From the NCBI GenBank assembly GCA_016794025.1, contig JAEUKX010000074.1, forward strand, positions 1 to 64,000: 64,000 bases of DNA, in the 5' to 3' direction. Positions 9,329 through 17,722 of this stretch are shown here, piece after piece. The first letter of the stretch is position 1. Each line of letters starts with the position of its first letter. Source of the stretch: Rhodospirillales bacterium. GTDB lineage: Bacteria; Pseudomonadota; Alphaproteobacteria; CACIAM-22H2. The notes under the pieces are model-generated. The model made no database searches. It worked only from the letters and a program-made list of their open reading frames with translations, and had not been told where the DNA came from. Both the position numbers and the translations under genes were made by a program.

Positions 9329-10555
9329 ATGCCGCAGATGCCGCTTTCCGGAATCCGCATTTTCGACCTGACCCGGATTCTTGCGGGTCCAAGCTGCACG
9401 CAGCTTCTGGGCGACCTGGGCGCCGACGTCATCAAGGTCGAGCGTGCGGGTGCAGGCGACGATACCCGCAAATGGGGCCCGCCCTTCGTCACCGGCAGCG
9501 ACGGAACACCGACGCAGGAGAGCGCCTATTACCTGGCGGCCAACCGCAACAAGCGCTCGATCACGCTCGACCTGTCGAAGCCTGAAGGGCAGGCCCTTGC
9601 CCGTCGGATGATCGCGAAATCGGACGTGCTGGCCGAGAATTTCAAGGTCGGCGATCTCGCGAAGTTCGGACTCGATTATCCGACGCTCTCGAAGGAATTC
9701 CCGCGCCTCGTCTACTGTTCGATCACGGGCTTCGGCCAGACCGGGCCGTACGCGCCGCGGGCAGGATACGACATGCTCGCGCAGGGGCTGGGCGGCATCA
9801 TGTCGGTTACCGGGCCGGCGGCAGGTGCGCCGGAAAGCCGCCCCTACAAGGTCGGTGTGGGCATCGCCGACCTCATGACCGGCATGTACGCCGCGGTATC
9901 GATCCTGGCAGCCCTCCGCCACCGTGATTCGACGGGCGAAGGCCAGCATATCGACATGGCGCTTCTCGACACGCAGGTGGCCTGGCTTGCGAACGAGGGG
10001 CTGAACTACCTTGTCTCGGGCAAGACTCCCGTCCGGCAGGGCAACGCGCATCCGAACATCGTTCCCTACGATGTATTCAATTGCGCGGACGGCTTCGTAA
10101 TCCTTGCTATCGGCAATGATGGCCAGTTTTCGAAGTTCTGCGCCTTCGCGGGATGCCCGGAGCTCGCCGCGGACAGCCGCTTCTCGACAAACCCGGCACG
10201 CGTCAAGAACCGCGCCGAACTGACCTCGCGGATGAACGAGATCACGTCGGCAAAGGCGCAGCGCCATTGGGTCGAGGGCCTCGCCGGTGCCGGCGTGCCC
10301 TGCTCGCCAGTCAACGACATCGCGCAGGTTTTCGAGGATCCGCAGGTTCGTGCCCGGCAGATGCGCATCGAGATGGCGCATGCCGCGGGCGTCGACGTGC
10401 CGCTGATTGCAAGTCCCATCAAGATGTCCAAGACGCCGCCAAGCTACCGGCACGCTCCGCCGGTGTGTGGGCAGCACACGCAGGAAGTCCTGTCGGAAGT
10501 GCTGGGCCTTTCGGCGCAGGACGTCGCCGGACTTCGCGAGCGCGGCGTAGTCTGA
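9329..10555 (+). CDS. CaiB/BaiF family (class III) CoA-transferase
   Basis: A 408-residue class III CoA-transferase, which moves CoA between carboxylates as an intertwined dimer. The N-terminal signature IRIFDLTRILAGPSCTQLLGD and the active-site Asp181 in GIADLMTGMYAAV (the equivalent of Frc Asp169) are present. The C-terminus contains SPVNDIAQVFEDPQV, also typical. The acceptor is unknown. Succinyl-CoA:3-sulfinopropionate CoA-transferases belong to this class, and a desulfinase-like enzyme lies 2.7 kb upstream, so a shared pathway is possible but they are not in one operon. ATG 9329 was chosen over upstream open codons because the family begins here. Confidence 0.92.
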   Translation: MPQMPLSGIRIFDLTRILAGPSCTQLLGDLGADVIKVERAGAGDDTRKWGPPFVTGSDGTPTQESAYYLAANRNKRSITLDLSKPEGQALARRMIAKSDVLAENFKVGDLAKFGLDYPTLSKEFPRLVYCSITGFGQTGPYAPRAGYDMLAQGLGGIMSVTGPAAGAPESRPYKVGVGIADLMTGMYAAVSILAALRHRDSTGEGQHIDMALLDTQVAWLANEGLNYLVSGKTPVRQGNAHPNIVPYDVFNCADGFVILAIGNDGQFSKFCAFAGCPELAADSRFSTNPARVKNRAELTSRMNEITSAKAQRHWVEGLAGAGVPCSPVNDIAQVFEDPQVRARQMRIEMAHAAGVDVPLIASPIKMSKTPPSYRHAPPVCGQHTQEVLSEVLGLSAQDVAGLRERGVV

Positions 10556-10565
10556 TCCGTTCGCG

Positions 10566-10760
10566 CTAGCCGCGGCGGGAGAGCCGGTCGAGCGAGGCTA
10601 GTTCCTGCGCCAGATCTGCGGCCAGCGCCGAGGCAGCCTTGAATGGCAGTTCGCCGGAGGCACCGCCCGCGGACAGCGAAAGCAGCTTGTCCAGGACATC
10701 GGCGCACTTGGTCTGGACGTGGTCGGCGCTGTGCTTGTCGGTTTCGTTGGTCGTCGACAT
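10566..10760 (-). CDS. small hypothetical protein
   Basis: A possible 64-residue cytoplasmic protein starting [16 protein letters not shown], followed by a helical stretch rich in Ala, Leu and Asp ([34 protein letters not shown]). It has no signal peptide, membrane segment or recognised motif. It fills the gap between the convergent CoA-transferase and divergent pyrB, which supports it as a real gene, but the ribosome-binding site is weak. An ATG 11 codons upstream (10793) is the alternative start. No function can be given. Confidence 0.45.
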   Translation of the reverse strand: MSTTNETDKHSADHVQTKCADVLDKLLSLSAGGASGELPFKAASALAADLAQELASLDRLSRRG

Positions 10761-10819
10761 CGGAGTCGGCCCCCATCTGCGCAGGATCGTCACCTCGCGA
10801 TGGTTAACAATCCGTTTCC

Positions 10820-10842
10820 AGGCCCGAAAACCGGGCTTTTTT
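10820..10842 (+). terminator. rho-independent terminator upstream of pyrB
   Basis: A five-base-pair stem GCCCG/CGGGC (10822-10826 and 10832-10836), with loop AAAAC and extendable by a G-T and an A-T pair, is followed directly by six T (10837-10842). It reads on the plus strand and ends 9 bases before the pyrB promoter, so it would insulate pyrB from readthrough. Confidence 0.6.
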
Positions 10843-10851
10843 CGGCCTGCC

Positions 10852-10880
10852 TTGCCACCCCGTCGGGCCGCCGATATAAC
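10852..10880 (+). promoter_or_regulatory. sigma70-type promoter of pyrB
   Basis: A -35 box TTGCCA (10852-10857) and a -10 box TATAAC (10875-10880) are separated by exactly 17 bases. The expected start point, about 7 bases past the -10 box, is 10887-10888, only two or three bases before the pyrB ATG. No Shine-Dalgarno sequence precedes the gene. The pyrB mRNA is therefore probably leaderless or nearly so. Confidence 0.6.
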
Positions 10881-10889
10881 GCCGCTTTA

Positions 10890-11861
10890 ATGTCATCGTT
10901 AGCGCTTCCGACCGGCCGTCTTCGACCGCGCCATCTTCTGGGCATCGAAGGGCTATCCGCCGAGGAGATCACCCTCCTCCTCGATCTCTCCGAATCCTAT
11001 GTCGAGCAGAACCGCGCGCGTGGTGCCAAAAGCACGTTGCTGCGTGGCCGCACGATCATCAACCTGTTCTTCGAGAACTCGACGCGCACGCGCACGTCCT
11101 TCGAACTGGCCGGCAAGCGGCTCGGCGGCGACGTCGTGAACATGGCGGCCGAAGCTTCGTCCATCAAGAAGGGCGAGACCCTGATGGACACGGCCATGAC
11201 CATGAACGCGATGCTGCCGGACGTTCTGATCGTCCGCCATCCCGACTCTGGCGCGGTCAAGCTCCTCTCCGAGAAGGTCGACTGCGCGGTGATCAACGCG
11301 GGCGACGGCACGCACGAGCACCCCACGCAGGCGCTTCTCGACGCCCTTGCGATCCGTCGCCACAAGAAGCGGCTCCAGGGCCTGCTTGTGGCGATCTGCG
11401 GCGACATCCTTCACAGCCGCGTGGCACGCTCGAATATCCACCTGCTGACGACGATGGGCGCTCGGGTGCGCGTCGTGGGGCCGTCCACGCTGATGCCGAC
11501 GGCCATCGATCGCATGGGAGTCGAAGTGTTCAATGACATGCGCAAGGGGCTTGAGGGCGTCGACATCGTCATGATGCTGCGCCTTCAGACCGAGCGAATG
11601 CAGGGCAACTTCGTGCCGTCGGTACGCGAGTATTTCCGGCTGTTCGGTCTCGACTACGACAAGCTGGAAGTCGCGAAGTCCGACGCGCTGATCATGCACC
11701 CCGGCCCAATGAATCGCGGCGTCGAGATCGACAGCGAGGTGGCCGACGATGTCGACCGTTCGTTGATCCGCGAGCAGGTCGAGATGGGCGTTGCCGTCCG
11801 CATGGCGTGCCTGGACCTGCTGACCCGCAACCTGCTTGCGAACAGCGGGGCGGCGACATGA
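10890..11861 (+). CDS. pyrB: aspartate carbamoyltransferase catalytic subunit
   Basis: PyrB joins carbamoyl phosphate and aspartate in the second step of pyrimidine synthesis. The 323-residue protein has the carbamoyl-phosphate loop [13 protein letters not shown], the HPTQALLD motif and [12 protein letters not shown] near the end. No regulatory subunit pyrI is nearby; instead an inactive dihydroorotase homologue overlaps by four bases, as in class A transcarbamoylases that need a DHO-like partner. The ATG sits directly behind the promoter, with no ribosome-binding site. An in-frame extension upstream to 10719 does not resemble the family. Confidence 0.97.
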   Translation: MSSLALPTGRLRPRHLLGIEGLSAEEITLLLDLSESYVEQNRARGAKSTLLRGRTIINLFFENSTRTRTSFELAGKRLGGDVVNMAAEASSIKKGETLMDTAMTMNAMLPDVLIVRHPDSGAVKLLSEKVDCAVINAGDGTHEHPTQALLDALAIRRHKKRLQGLLVAICGDILHSRVARSNIHLLTTMGARVRVVGPSTLMPTAIDRMGVEVFNDMRKGLEGVDIVMMLRLQTERMQGNFVPSVREYFRLFGLDYDKLEVAKSDALIMHPGPMNRGVEIDSEVADDVDRSLIREQVEMGVAVRMACLDLLTRNLLANSGAAT

Positions 11862-13213
11862 GATTTCCGCCCGGTGTCGTTCCCTCGAAGACCCCCGGCG
11901 GACGCGGCGGCCCGGCCGTGGCCTACGTCAATGCGCGCATCGTCGATCCGGCCGCAGGCACCGTTGCCGCGGGCGGGATGGTGGTGCGCGACGGCCTTGT
12001 TGCCGACATCGGCGCGCATCTGGCGAAGGCCGCCGCACTTTCGGCGGCGGGCCCGCACGGGATGGAGACGATCGATTGCGGCGGCAAGTGTCTGGCGCCC
12101 GGCCTGATCGACATGCGCGTGCAGATCCGCGAACCGGGCGAGGAGCACAAGGAAACGATCTCGACCGCAAGCGAGGCCGCGGCTGCCGGCGGTGTGACGA
12201 CCATGGTCGCGCTGCCCAACACGCGGCCGGTCATCGACGATGCCGCGCTGGTGGAGTCCGTTGCGCGTCTGGCGCGCGAGACGAGCCTTGTGCGCGTCCA
12301 CACTTACGCGGCCGTCACGCGCGGCCTCAACGGCAAGGAGATGACCGAATTCGGCCTGCTTGCCGCGGCAGGCGCACTTGGATTTACCGACGCGACGCAT
12401 GCGACGGTCGACGCCCAGTTGATGCGCCGTGCCCTTTCGTATGCAAAGGCGTTCGGACTTCCGCTCATCCAGCATCCCGAGGAACCGCAACTGGCCCGCG
12501 GCGCCATGAACGAGGGGGAGCTCTCCACCCGTCTGGGCATTCCCGGCATTCCTGCGGCAGCGGAGATCATCCAGATCGAACGCGATATCCGCCTGGCCGA
12601 GCTTACCGGCGGCCGGCTGCATATCGCGCATGTGTCGACGGCCGAAGGTGTTGCGGCAATCCGCGCGGCCAAGCGGCGCGGAGTGCGCATCACCTGCGAC
12701 ACGGCACCCCACTATTTCGCGCTGAACGAGTTGGCGCTGACCGACTACCGGACTTTCGCGAAAGTTTCGCCGCCGCTGCGCGGCGAGACGGACCGGCGCG
12801 CCGTCGTAGAAGGTCTTGCCGACGGTACGATCGATGCCGTCGCGTCCGACCATTCGCCGCACGACCAGGACTCCAAGCGCCTGCCGCTCGCGCAGGCGGC
12901 GTTCGGTACGGTCGGACTAGAAACACTGCTTCCCGTACTTCTCGAACTTGTCCACAACGCAAGCCTCTCTCTCCCCGCGGCACTTGCGCTCGTGACCTCG
13001 AGACCGGCGGCCCTGCTCGGCTTGAAGGAAGGCCGGCTCGCGAAGGGCGCGGCGGCCGATTTCGTGGTCTTCGATCCCGATGCGCCCTGGAAGGTCGACG
13101 CAAAGAAGCTCCGATCGAAATCCAAGAATTCGGCTTTCGACGGCCGGCTCGTGCAGGGGCGCGTCCATCGGACGGTCGCGGCGGGAATCCCTGTCCATCT
13201 GGAAGGCGGCTGA
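11858..13213 (+). CDS. pyrC': dihydroorotase-like non-catalytic subunit (PyrC' / PyrX type)
   Basis: A 451-residue class I dihydroorotase fold. The Zn-binding His-x-His of the barrel's first strand is replaced by Arg87 and Gln89 ([11 protein letters not shown] where active enzymes have IDxHxHxREPG). Later positions are partly kept: His in HIAHVST and Asp-His in SDHSPHD. Loss of the first two ligands makes it very probably inactive. In pseudomonads the equivalent PyrC' is needed structurally for assembly of active PyrB, and alphaproteobacterial copies next to pyrB show the same loss. A catalytic dihydroorotase should be encoded elsewhere. It overlaps pyrB by ATGA. Confidence 0.9.
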   Translation: MRFPPGVVPSKTPGGRGGPAVAYVNARIVDPAAGTVAAGGMVVRDGLVADIGAHLAKAAALSAAGPHGMETIDCGGKCLAPGLIDMRVQIREPGEEHKETISTASEAAAAGGVTTMVALPNTRPVIDDAALVESVARLARETSLVRVHTYAAVTRGLNGKEMTEFGLLAAAGALGFTDATHATVDAQLMRRALSYAKAFGLPLIQHPEEPQLARGAMNEGELSTRLGIPGIPAAAEIIQIERDIRLAELTGGRLHIAHVSTAEGVAAIRAAKRRGVRITCDTAPHYFALNELALTDYRTFAKVSPPLRGETDRRAVVEGLADGTIDAVASDHSPHDQDSKRLPLAQAAFGTVGLETLLPVLLELVHNASLSLPAALALVTSRPAALLGLKEGRLAKGAAADFVVFDPDAPWKVDAKKLRSKSKNSAFDGRLVQGRVHRTVAAGIPVHLEGG

Positions 13214-13216
13214 AGC

Positions 13217-13858
13217 ATGTTGGACGGTTCCTGGCCGATCCTTGGCGCGGCACTCGTTGCCGGGTATTTGCTCGGGTCGATCCCGTTCGGGCTTGTCCTG
13301 ACGCGGTTGGCCGGGCTTGGCGACATCCGGAGCATCGGCTCGGGCAATATCGGGGCGACGAACGTGCTTCGGACGGGACGCAAGGGGCTCGCTCTCGCGA
13401 CGCTTCTTCTTGATTCCGGAAAGGGTGCCGTTGCGGTTTTGGTGGCCCGCCAGTTGTTCGGACCGGAGGCGGCAGTCCTTTCCGGGTTTGGTGCACTGAT
13501 GGGGCATCTTTTCCCCGTTTGGCTCGGGTTCAAGGGCGGAAAAGGTGTGGCGACCGCGCTCGGGACGCTTGTTGCGATCGACTGGCATGTTGGACTCGCC
13601 GCCTGTGCGACGTGGCTTGCCGTGGCACTTGTCTTCCGGTTTTCCTCGCTCTCTTCGCTGCTCGCGGTGGCCGCGGCACCCGTTTATGCGTGGTATCTCC
13701 CGCGCCTGCTCTCTGGCGACGCGGCGGCATCAGGCGATCCGATGGTTGTTCTTGCCACCGGTGCGATCGCAATTTTTGTGTGGGCGCGGCATCACACGAA
13801 TATTCGACGCCTGCTGGCCGGCGAAGAACCGAAAATCGGACGGTCTAAAGCGGCATAA
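13217..13858 (+). CDS. plsY: glycerol-3-phosphate acyltransferase
   Basis: PlsY transfers the acyl group from acyl-phosphate to glycerol 3-phosphate, the first committed step of phospholipid synthesis, in the inner membrane. The 213-residue product has about six hydrophobic segments. Its cytoplasmic catalytic motifs are [21 protein letters not shown] and [11 protein letters not shown]. It starts 3 bases after the pyrC' stop. The order pyrB-pyrC-plsY-dprA-topA is common in alphaproteobacteria. Confidence 0.96.
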   Translation: MLDGSWPILGAALVAGYLLGSIPFGLVLTRLAGLGDIRSIGSGNIGATNVLRTGRKGLALATLLLDSGKGAVAVLVARQLFGPEAAVLSGFGALMGHLFPVWLGFKGGKGVATALGTLVAIDWHVGLAACATWLAVALVFRFSSLSSLLAVAAAPVYAWYLPRLLSGDAAASGDPMVVLATGAIAIFVWARHHTNIRRLLAGEEPKIGRSKAA

Positions 13859-13902
13859 CCTGAGGTTGACGAACGTGCATCGTGGCAGGTAAACCGCGAC
13901 GC

Positions 13903-15012
13903 ATGAAGCGCCGGAACCTGAGCGACGCCGAACGGCTCGATTGGCTGCGCCTGATACGCAGCGAGAATGTCGGGCCCATTGCATTCGATCAACTTCTCTA
14001 CAGATACGGTTCGGCCGAAAAAGCGCTCGAAGCCGTGCCGGAACTGGCGCGGAGGGCTGGCAAGCGAACGATACGGATCTCTTCGGCCGCAGACGCTCGC
14101 AAGGAATTCGAGGCGCTTGGGAAACTTGGTGGCCGGCTGATCGCGCGGGGCGAGGACGACTATCCCGCCCTTCTCGCCGAAATCGAGGATGCCCCGCCTC
14201 TCCTTTCGATGCGCGGCTTTGCGCATGTCTGGCAGCGTCGGTGCATTGCGATCGTCGGCGCTAGAAACGCCTCGATGAATGGGCGCAGGCTTGCCCGCGC
14301 ACTTTCCGAGGAACTCGGCCAATCCGGGTTGACCATCGTTTCAGGTTTGGCGCGCGGGATCGATACCGCAGCGCATGAGGGCGCACTTCCGACAGGAACC
14401 GTCGCCGTCATGGCGGGGGGCATCGATATCGTCTATCCGCCGGAAAACGCGGCGCTGCTCGGGCGGATCGCGGAGACCGGGGCAGCAATATCGGAGATCC
14501 GGCTCGGAGAAGCGCCTCAGGCACGTCACTTCCCCAGGCGGAACCGGATCGTTTCAGGGATGTGTGTCGGTACACTGGTGGTCGAGGCTGCGCTCAGGTC
14601 CGGCTCCCTGATCACGGCACGCCTTGCCGGCGACCAGGGCCGCGAGGTTTTTGCCGTACCCGGCTCCCCGCTCGACCCGCGGTCAGGCGGGACGAACGAC
14701 CTCCTCCGGCAGGGCGCCGTCCTCGTCGAGACCGCGCGGGACGTCCTTGAGGCAATCTTGCGCCTGCCCCTTTCAGAAGTTGATCAGAATTCTGAAGAAT
14801 ACGGATTAAATAACTATAATTACGATGAGAAAGACATTTCAGATGCCCGCCGAACGATCCTCGACGGACTGACCCAGGCGCCGACCTCAGTTGACGAAAT
14901 CATGCGCGAGTGCCAATTGTCCGCCCCCGTCGTTCTGGCCGCCCTGCTCGAACTGGAACTGGCGGGCAGCATCGACAGGTATCCGGGCAATCGTGTCGCC
15001 CGGCGGTATTGA
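13903..15012 (+). CDS. dprA: DNA processing protein A
   Basis: DprA loads RecA on incoming single-stranded DNA during natural transformation. The protein has an N-terminal SAM-like domain (DWLRLIRSENVGP), a Rossmann DprA domain (IAIVGARNAS, VSGLARGIDTAAH, FPRRNRIVSG, GTLVVEAALRSGSLITA) and a C-terminal winged helix (from about SDARRTILDGL). The linker between them is encoded by an abnormally AT-rich 66-base segment. ATG 13903 gives 369 residues; a GTG at 13882 would add seven (AGKPRR after the start). The flanking genes plsY and topA match conserved synteny. Confidence 0.94.
   Translation: MKRRNLSDAERLDWLRLIRSENVGPIAFDQLLYRYGSAEKALEAVPELARRAGKRTIRISSAADARKEFEALGKLGGRLIARGEDDYPALLAEIEDAPPLLSMRGFAHVWQRRCIAIVGARNASMNGRRLARALSEELGQSGLTIVSGLARGIDTAAHEGALPTGTVAVMAGGIDIVYPPENAALLGRIAETGAAISEIRLGEAPQARHFPRRNRIVSGMCVGTLVVEAALRSGSLITARLAGDQGREVFAVPGSPLDPRSGGTNDLLRQGAVLVETARDVLEAILRLPLSEVDQNSEEYGLNNYNYDEKDISDARRTILDGLTQAPTSVDEIMRECQLSAPVVLAALLELELAGSIDRYPGNRVARRY
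14771..14843 (+). repeat. AT-rich in-frame insert in dprA flanked by 7-base direct repeats
   Basis: TTTCAGA occurs at 14771-14777 and again at 14837-14843, exactly 66 bases (22 codons) apart. The segment between is strikingly AT-rich in a GC-rich chromosome and encodes an Asn/Tyr/Asp/Glu-rich linker (NSEEYGLNNYNYDEKD). It contains the perfect 12-base palindrome TCAGAATTCTGA (14784-14795). The layout resembles an in-frame insertion with a target duplication, but it could simply be a relaxed linker. Confidence 0.5.
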
Positions 15013-15067
15013 GCCGCAGGAAGTGGCCCCGATCAGGGGTTTAGCTGGAGTGGGCACGGACGCAGCG

Positions 15068-17716
15068 ATGAAACTCGTCATCGTCGAATCGCCTTCCAAG
15101 GCGAAAACGATCAACAAGTATCTCGGCGACGAGTACCACGTGCTCGCCTCGTACGGTCACGTCCGCGATCTCCTCGAAAAGGATGGGGCCGTCGAGCCAG
15201 ACCGCGAGTTCGAAATGCATTGGGAGATCGGCGACCGGGCGAAGAAGCCGGTGGGCGAGATCACCAAGGCCTTGAAGGGTGCCAAGACCCTGATCCTGGC
15301 GACCGACCCCGACCGCGAGGGCGAAGCGATTTCCTGGCACCTCAAGGAGGTGCTCGAGCAGGCCCGCAAGCTCAAGGACGTCGACGTAAAGAGGGTCGTC
15401 TTCAACGAAATCACGAAGAACGCGATCCTCGAGGCGATGCGCCATCCGCGCGATCTCGATCGCGATCTCGTCGATGCGTATCTCGCGCGCCGCGCGCTCG
15501 ACTATCTCGTGGGCTTCAACCTGTCGCCGGTCCTCTGGCGCAAGCTTCCCGGCAGCCGCTCGGCCGGTCGTGTCCAGTCGGTGGCGTTGCGTCTGATCTG
15601 CGAGCGCGAGAACGAGATCGAGCGCTTCCGCCCGCGCGAATACTGGACGATTGGCGCGCAGTTCGCGGCGAAAAGCGGCGAGAAGTTCGAGGCGCGCCTT
15701 ACCCATCTCGACGGCTCGCGTCTCGACAAATTCGACATCGCGAACGAGGCTGCGGCAATGGCGGCCGTAGCGAAGATCGAAGCTGGCGAACCCTTCGCCG
15801 TGTCCTCGGTCGAGCGCAAGCGGGTCCGCCGCAACCCGATGGCCCCCTTCACCACGTCGACGCTTCAGCAGGAAGCCTCGCGCAAGCTGGGTTTCGGTGC
15901 GTCGCGCACGATGCGGCTGGCCCAGCAGCTCTACGAAGGTTTCGATATCGGCGGGGAAACCGTCGGCCTCATCACCTATATGCGTACCGACAGCGTGACC
16001 CTGTCGGGCGAGGCCGTGCGCGCGGCGCGCGCGCTGATTGCCGAGCAGTTCGGCAAGAAGTTCCTGCCCGAGCAGCCGCGAATCTGGAAAACGCAGGCGA
16101 AGAACGCCCAGGAGGCGCACGAGGCGATCCGGCCGACCGATATGCTCCGCCGGCCCAAGGATCTCGAGCGCTATCTCGCCGACGATCTGCTGAAACTCTA
16201 CGAGCTGATCTGGAAGCGGACGATCGCCTCGGAAATGGAGAGCGCCCAGCTCGATCAGGTGGCCGTCGACATCGCGTCGCCGGACGGGCGCACCGTCCTG
16301 CGGGCGACCGGTTCGACCCTCGTCTTCGAGGGATTCCTCGCCCTCTACCGCGAGGATCGCGACGATCCGGCCGACGGCGAGGACGAGGAGAATCGCCTGC
16401 TGCCGGCACTTGCGGAGGGCGACGTCACGCCCCGCGGGCCCGTCAAGCCAGAGCAGCATTTCACGCAGCCCCCGCCCCGATTCTCCGAAGCGAGCCTCGT
16501 CAAGCGGCTCGAAGAACTTGGCATCGGCCGGCCTTCGACCTATGCCTCGATCCTCGAGACGTTGCAGGAGCGCGGCTATGTGCGTCTCGACAAGCGCCGG
16601 TTCATCCCGGAAGACCGCGGGCGCGTCGTCACGACGTTCCTCGAGAACTTCTTCCGCCAGTACGTCGAGTACGACTTCACGGCCAAGCTCGAGAACCAGC
16701 TCGACGAGATTTCCGGCGGCCGGGCCGACTGGCGCAAGGTCCTTGCCGAATTCTGGGCGGACTTCTCGAAATCGGTCGACGGGACAAAAGAACTCAAGAT
16801 CCGCGACGTCATCGACCGTCTTGACGAGGCGCTGGGCCCGCACTTCTTTCCCGACAAGCCGGGCGGTACCGATCCGCGCTCCTGCCCCGCCTGCTCGGGC
16901 GGCCGCCTCGGGCTCCGGCTCGGCAAACGTGGTGCATTCATCGGCTGCTCGAACTATCCGACCTGCAGCTTCACGCGTCCGCTGACGGTCGATGCCGGTG
17001 ACGGCGAGGCCGCCGGCGGCGTCGCCAACAAGGTCCTTGGCGTCGATCCGGCGACGAACGAGGAAGTCCAGCTTCGCAACGGCCCCTACGGCCCGTACGT
17101 CCAGCTCGGTACGGGCGGCGACAAGAAAAAGCCGAAACGCCAGTCGGTGCCGAAGGACACGCGCCCCGAGGACGTGTCGCTCGAGCTTGCCCTGAAGCTG
17201 CTCGCCCTGCCCCGCCCGATCGGCAATCATCCCGACGACGGACTGCCGATCCTGGCCGGGCTCGGCCGGTTCGGTCCGTACCTGAAGCATGGCGACAAGT
17301 ACAAATCGCTCGGTACGACGCAGGACGCGCTCGAAATCGGCATCAACCGTGCCGTCGAAGTGCTCGCTCAGCCGTCGACCGGCCGCCGCTTCGGTCGTGC
17401 GGCCGCGCCGGCCGGCCGGGTCGTCGGCAACCATCCGGCCGATGGCGTGCCAATCACGGCGGCGACCGGGCGCTATGGACCTTATGTTAAGCACGGCAGC
17501 ACGTACGCGAACCTTTCCAAGGACACTACGCCCGAGGAAGTCACGCTCGACGAAGCCGTGCGCCTGATCGACGAACGCCGTGCACGCGCCGGAAATACGC
17601 CGGTTCGCAAAAAGGCTGTGCGCAAGAGCGCAGGCGCGGCGAAAGCGACCGAGGGCGCAAAGCCGGCGGCAAAGAAGTCCCGTGCAAAGAAGGCACCTGC
17701 ACCGGCGGCCGATTGA
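15068..17716 (+). CDS. topA: DNA topoisomerase I
   Basis: A type IA topoisomerase that relaxes negative supercoils, 882 residues. The TOPRIM domain starts KLVIVESPSKAKT and includes TDPDREGEA. The DNA-cleaving tyrosine is Tyr304 in GLITYMRTDSVT. One four-Cys zinc finger (CPAC...GCSNYPTC) is followed by three short topo-C repeats sharing GPY (NGPYGPYVQ, LGRFGPYLKHG, TGRYGPYVKHG). The C-terminal 35 residues are Lys/Ala-rich like histone H1, typical for alphaproteobacterial TopA. ATG 15068 was chosen because the family starts with MKLVIVESP. Confidence 0.97.
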   Translation: MKLVIVESPSKAKTINKYLGDEYHVLASYGHVRDLLEKDGAVEPDREFEMHWEIGDRAKKPVGEITKALKGAKTLILATDPDREGEAISWHLKEVLEQARKLKDVDVKRVVFNEITKNAILEAMRHPRDLDRDLVDAYLARRALDYLVGFNLSPVLWRKLPGSRSAGRVQSVALRLICERENEIERFRPREYWTIGAQFAAKSGEKFEARLTHLDGSRLDKFDIANEAAAMAAVAKIEAGEPFAVSSVERKRVRRNPMAPFTTSTLQQEASRKLGFGASRTMRLAQQLYEGFDIGGETVGLITYMRTDSVTLSGEAVRAARALIAEQFGKKFLPEQPRIWKTQAKNAQEAHEAIRPTDMLRRPKDLERYLADDLLKLYELIWKRTIASEMESAQLDQVAVDIASPDGRTVLRATGSTLVFEGFLALYREDRDDPADGEDEENRLLPALAEGDVTPRGPVKPEQHFTQPPPRFSEASLVKRLEELGIGRPSTYASILETLQERGYVRLDKRRFIPEDRGRVVTTFLENFFRQYVEYDFTAKLENQLDEISGGRADWRKVLAEFWADFSKSVDGTKELKIRDVIDRLDEALGPHFFPDKPGGTDPRSCPACSGGRLGLRLGKRGAFIGCSNYPTCSFTRPLTVDAGDGEAAGGVANKVLGVDPATNEEVQLRNGPYGPYVQLGTGGDKKKPKRQSVPKDTRPEDVSLELALKLLALPRPIGNHPDDGLPILAGLGRFGPYLKHGDKYKSLGTTQDALEIGINRAVEVLAQPSTGRRFGRAAAPAGRVVGNHPADGVPITAATGRYGPYVKHGSTYANLSKDTTPEEVTLDEAVRLIDERRARAGNTPVRKKAVRKSAGAAKATEGAKPAAKKSRAKKAPAPAAD

Positions 17717-17722
17717 GGCCCG

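Noticed and set aside
15041-17494. Open frame of 817 codons antisense to topA
   Set aside because: TopA has all family motifs on the plus strand; the antisense frame is an effect of GC-rich codon structure and matches no known fold.
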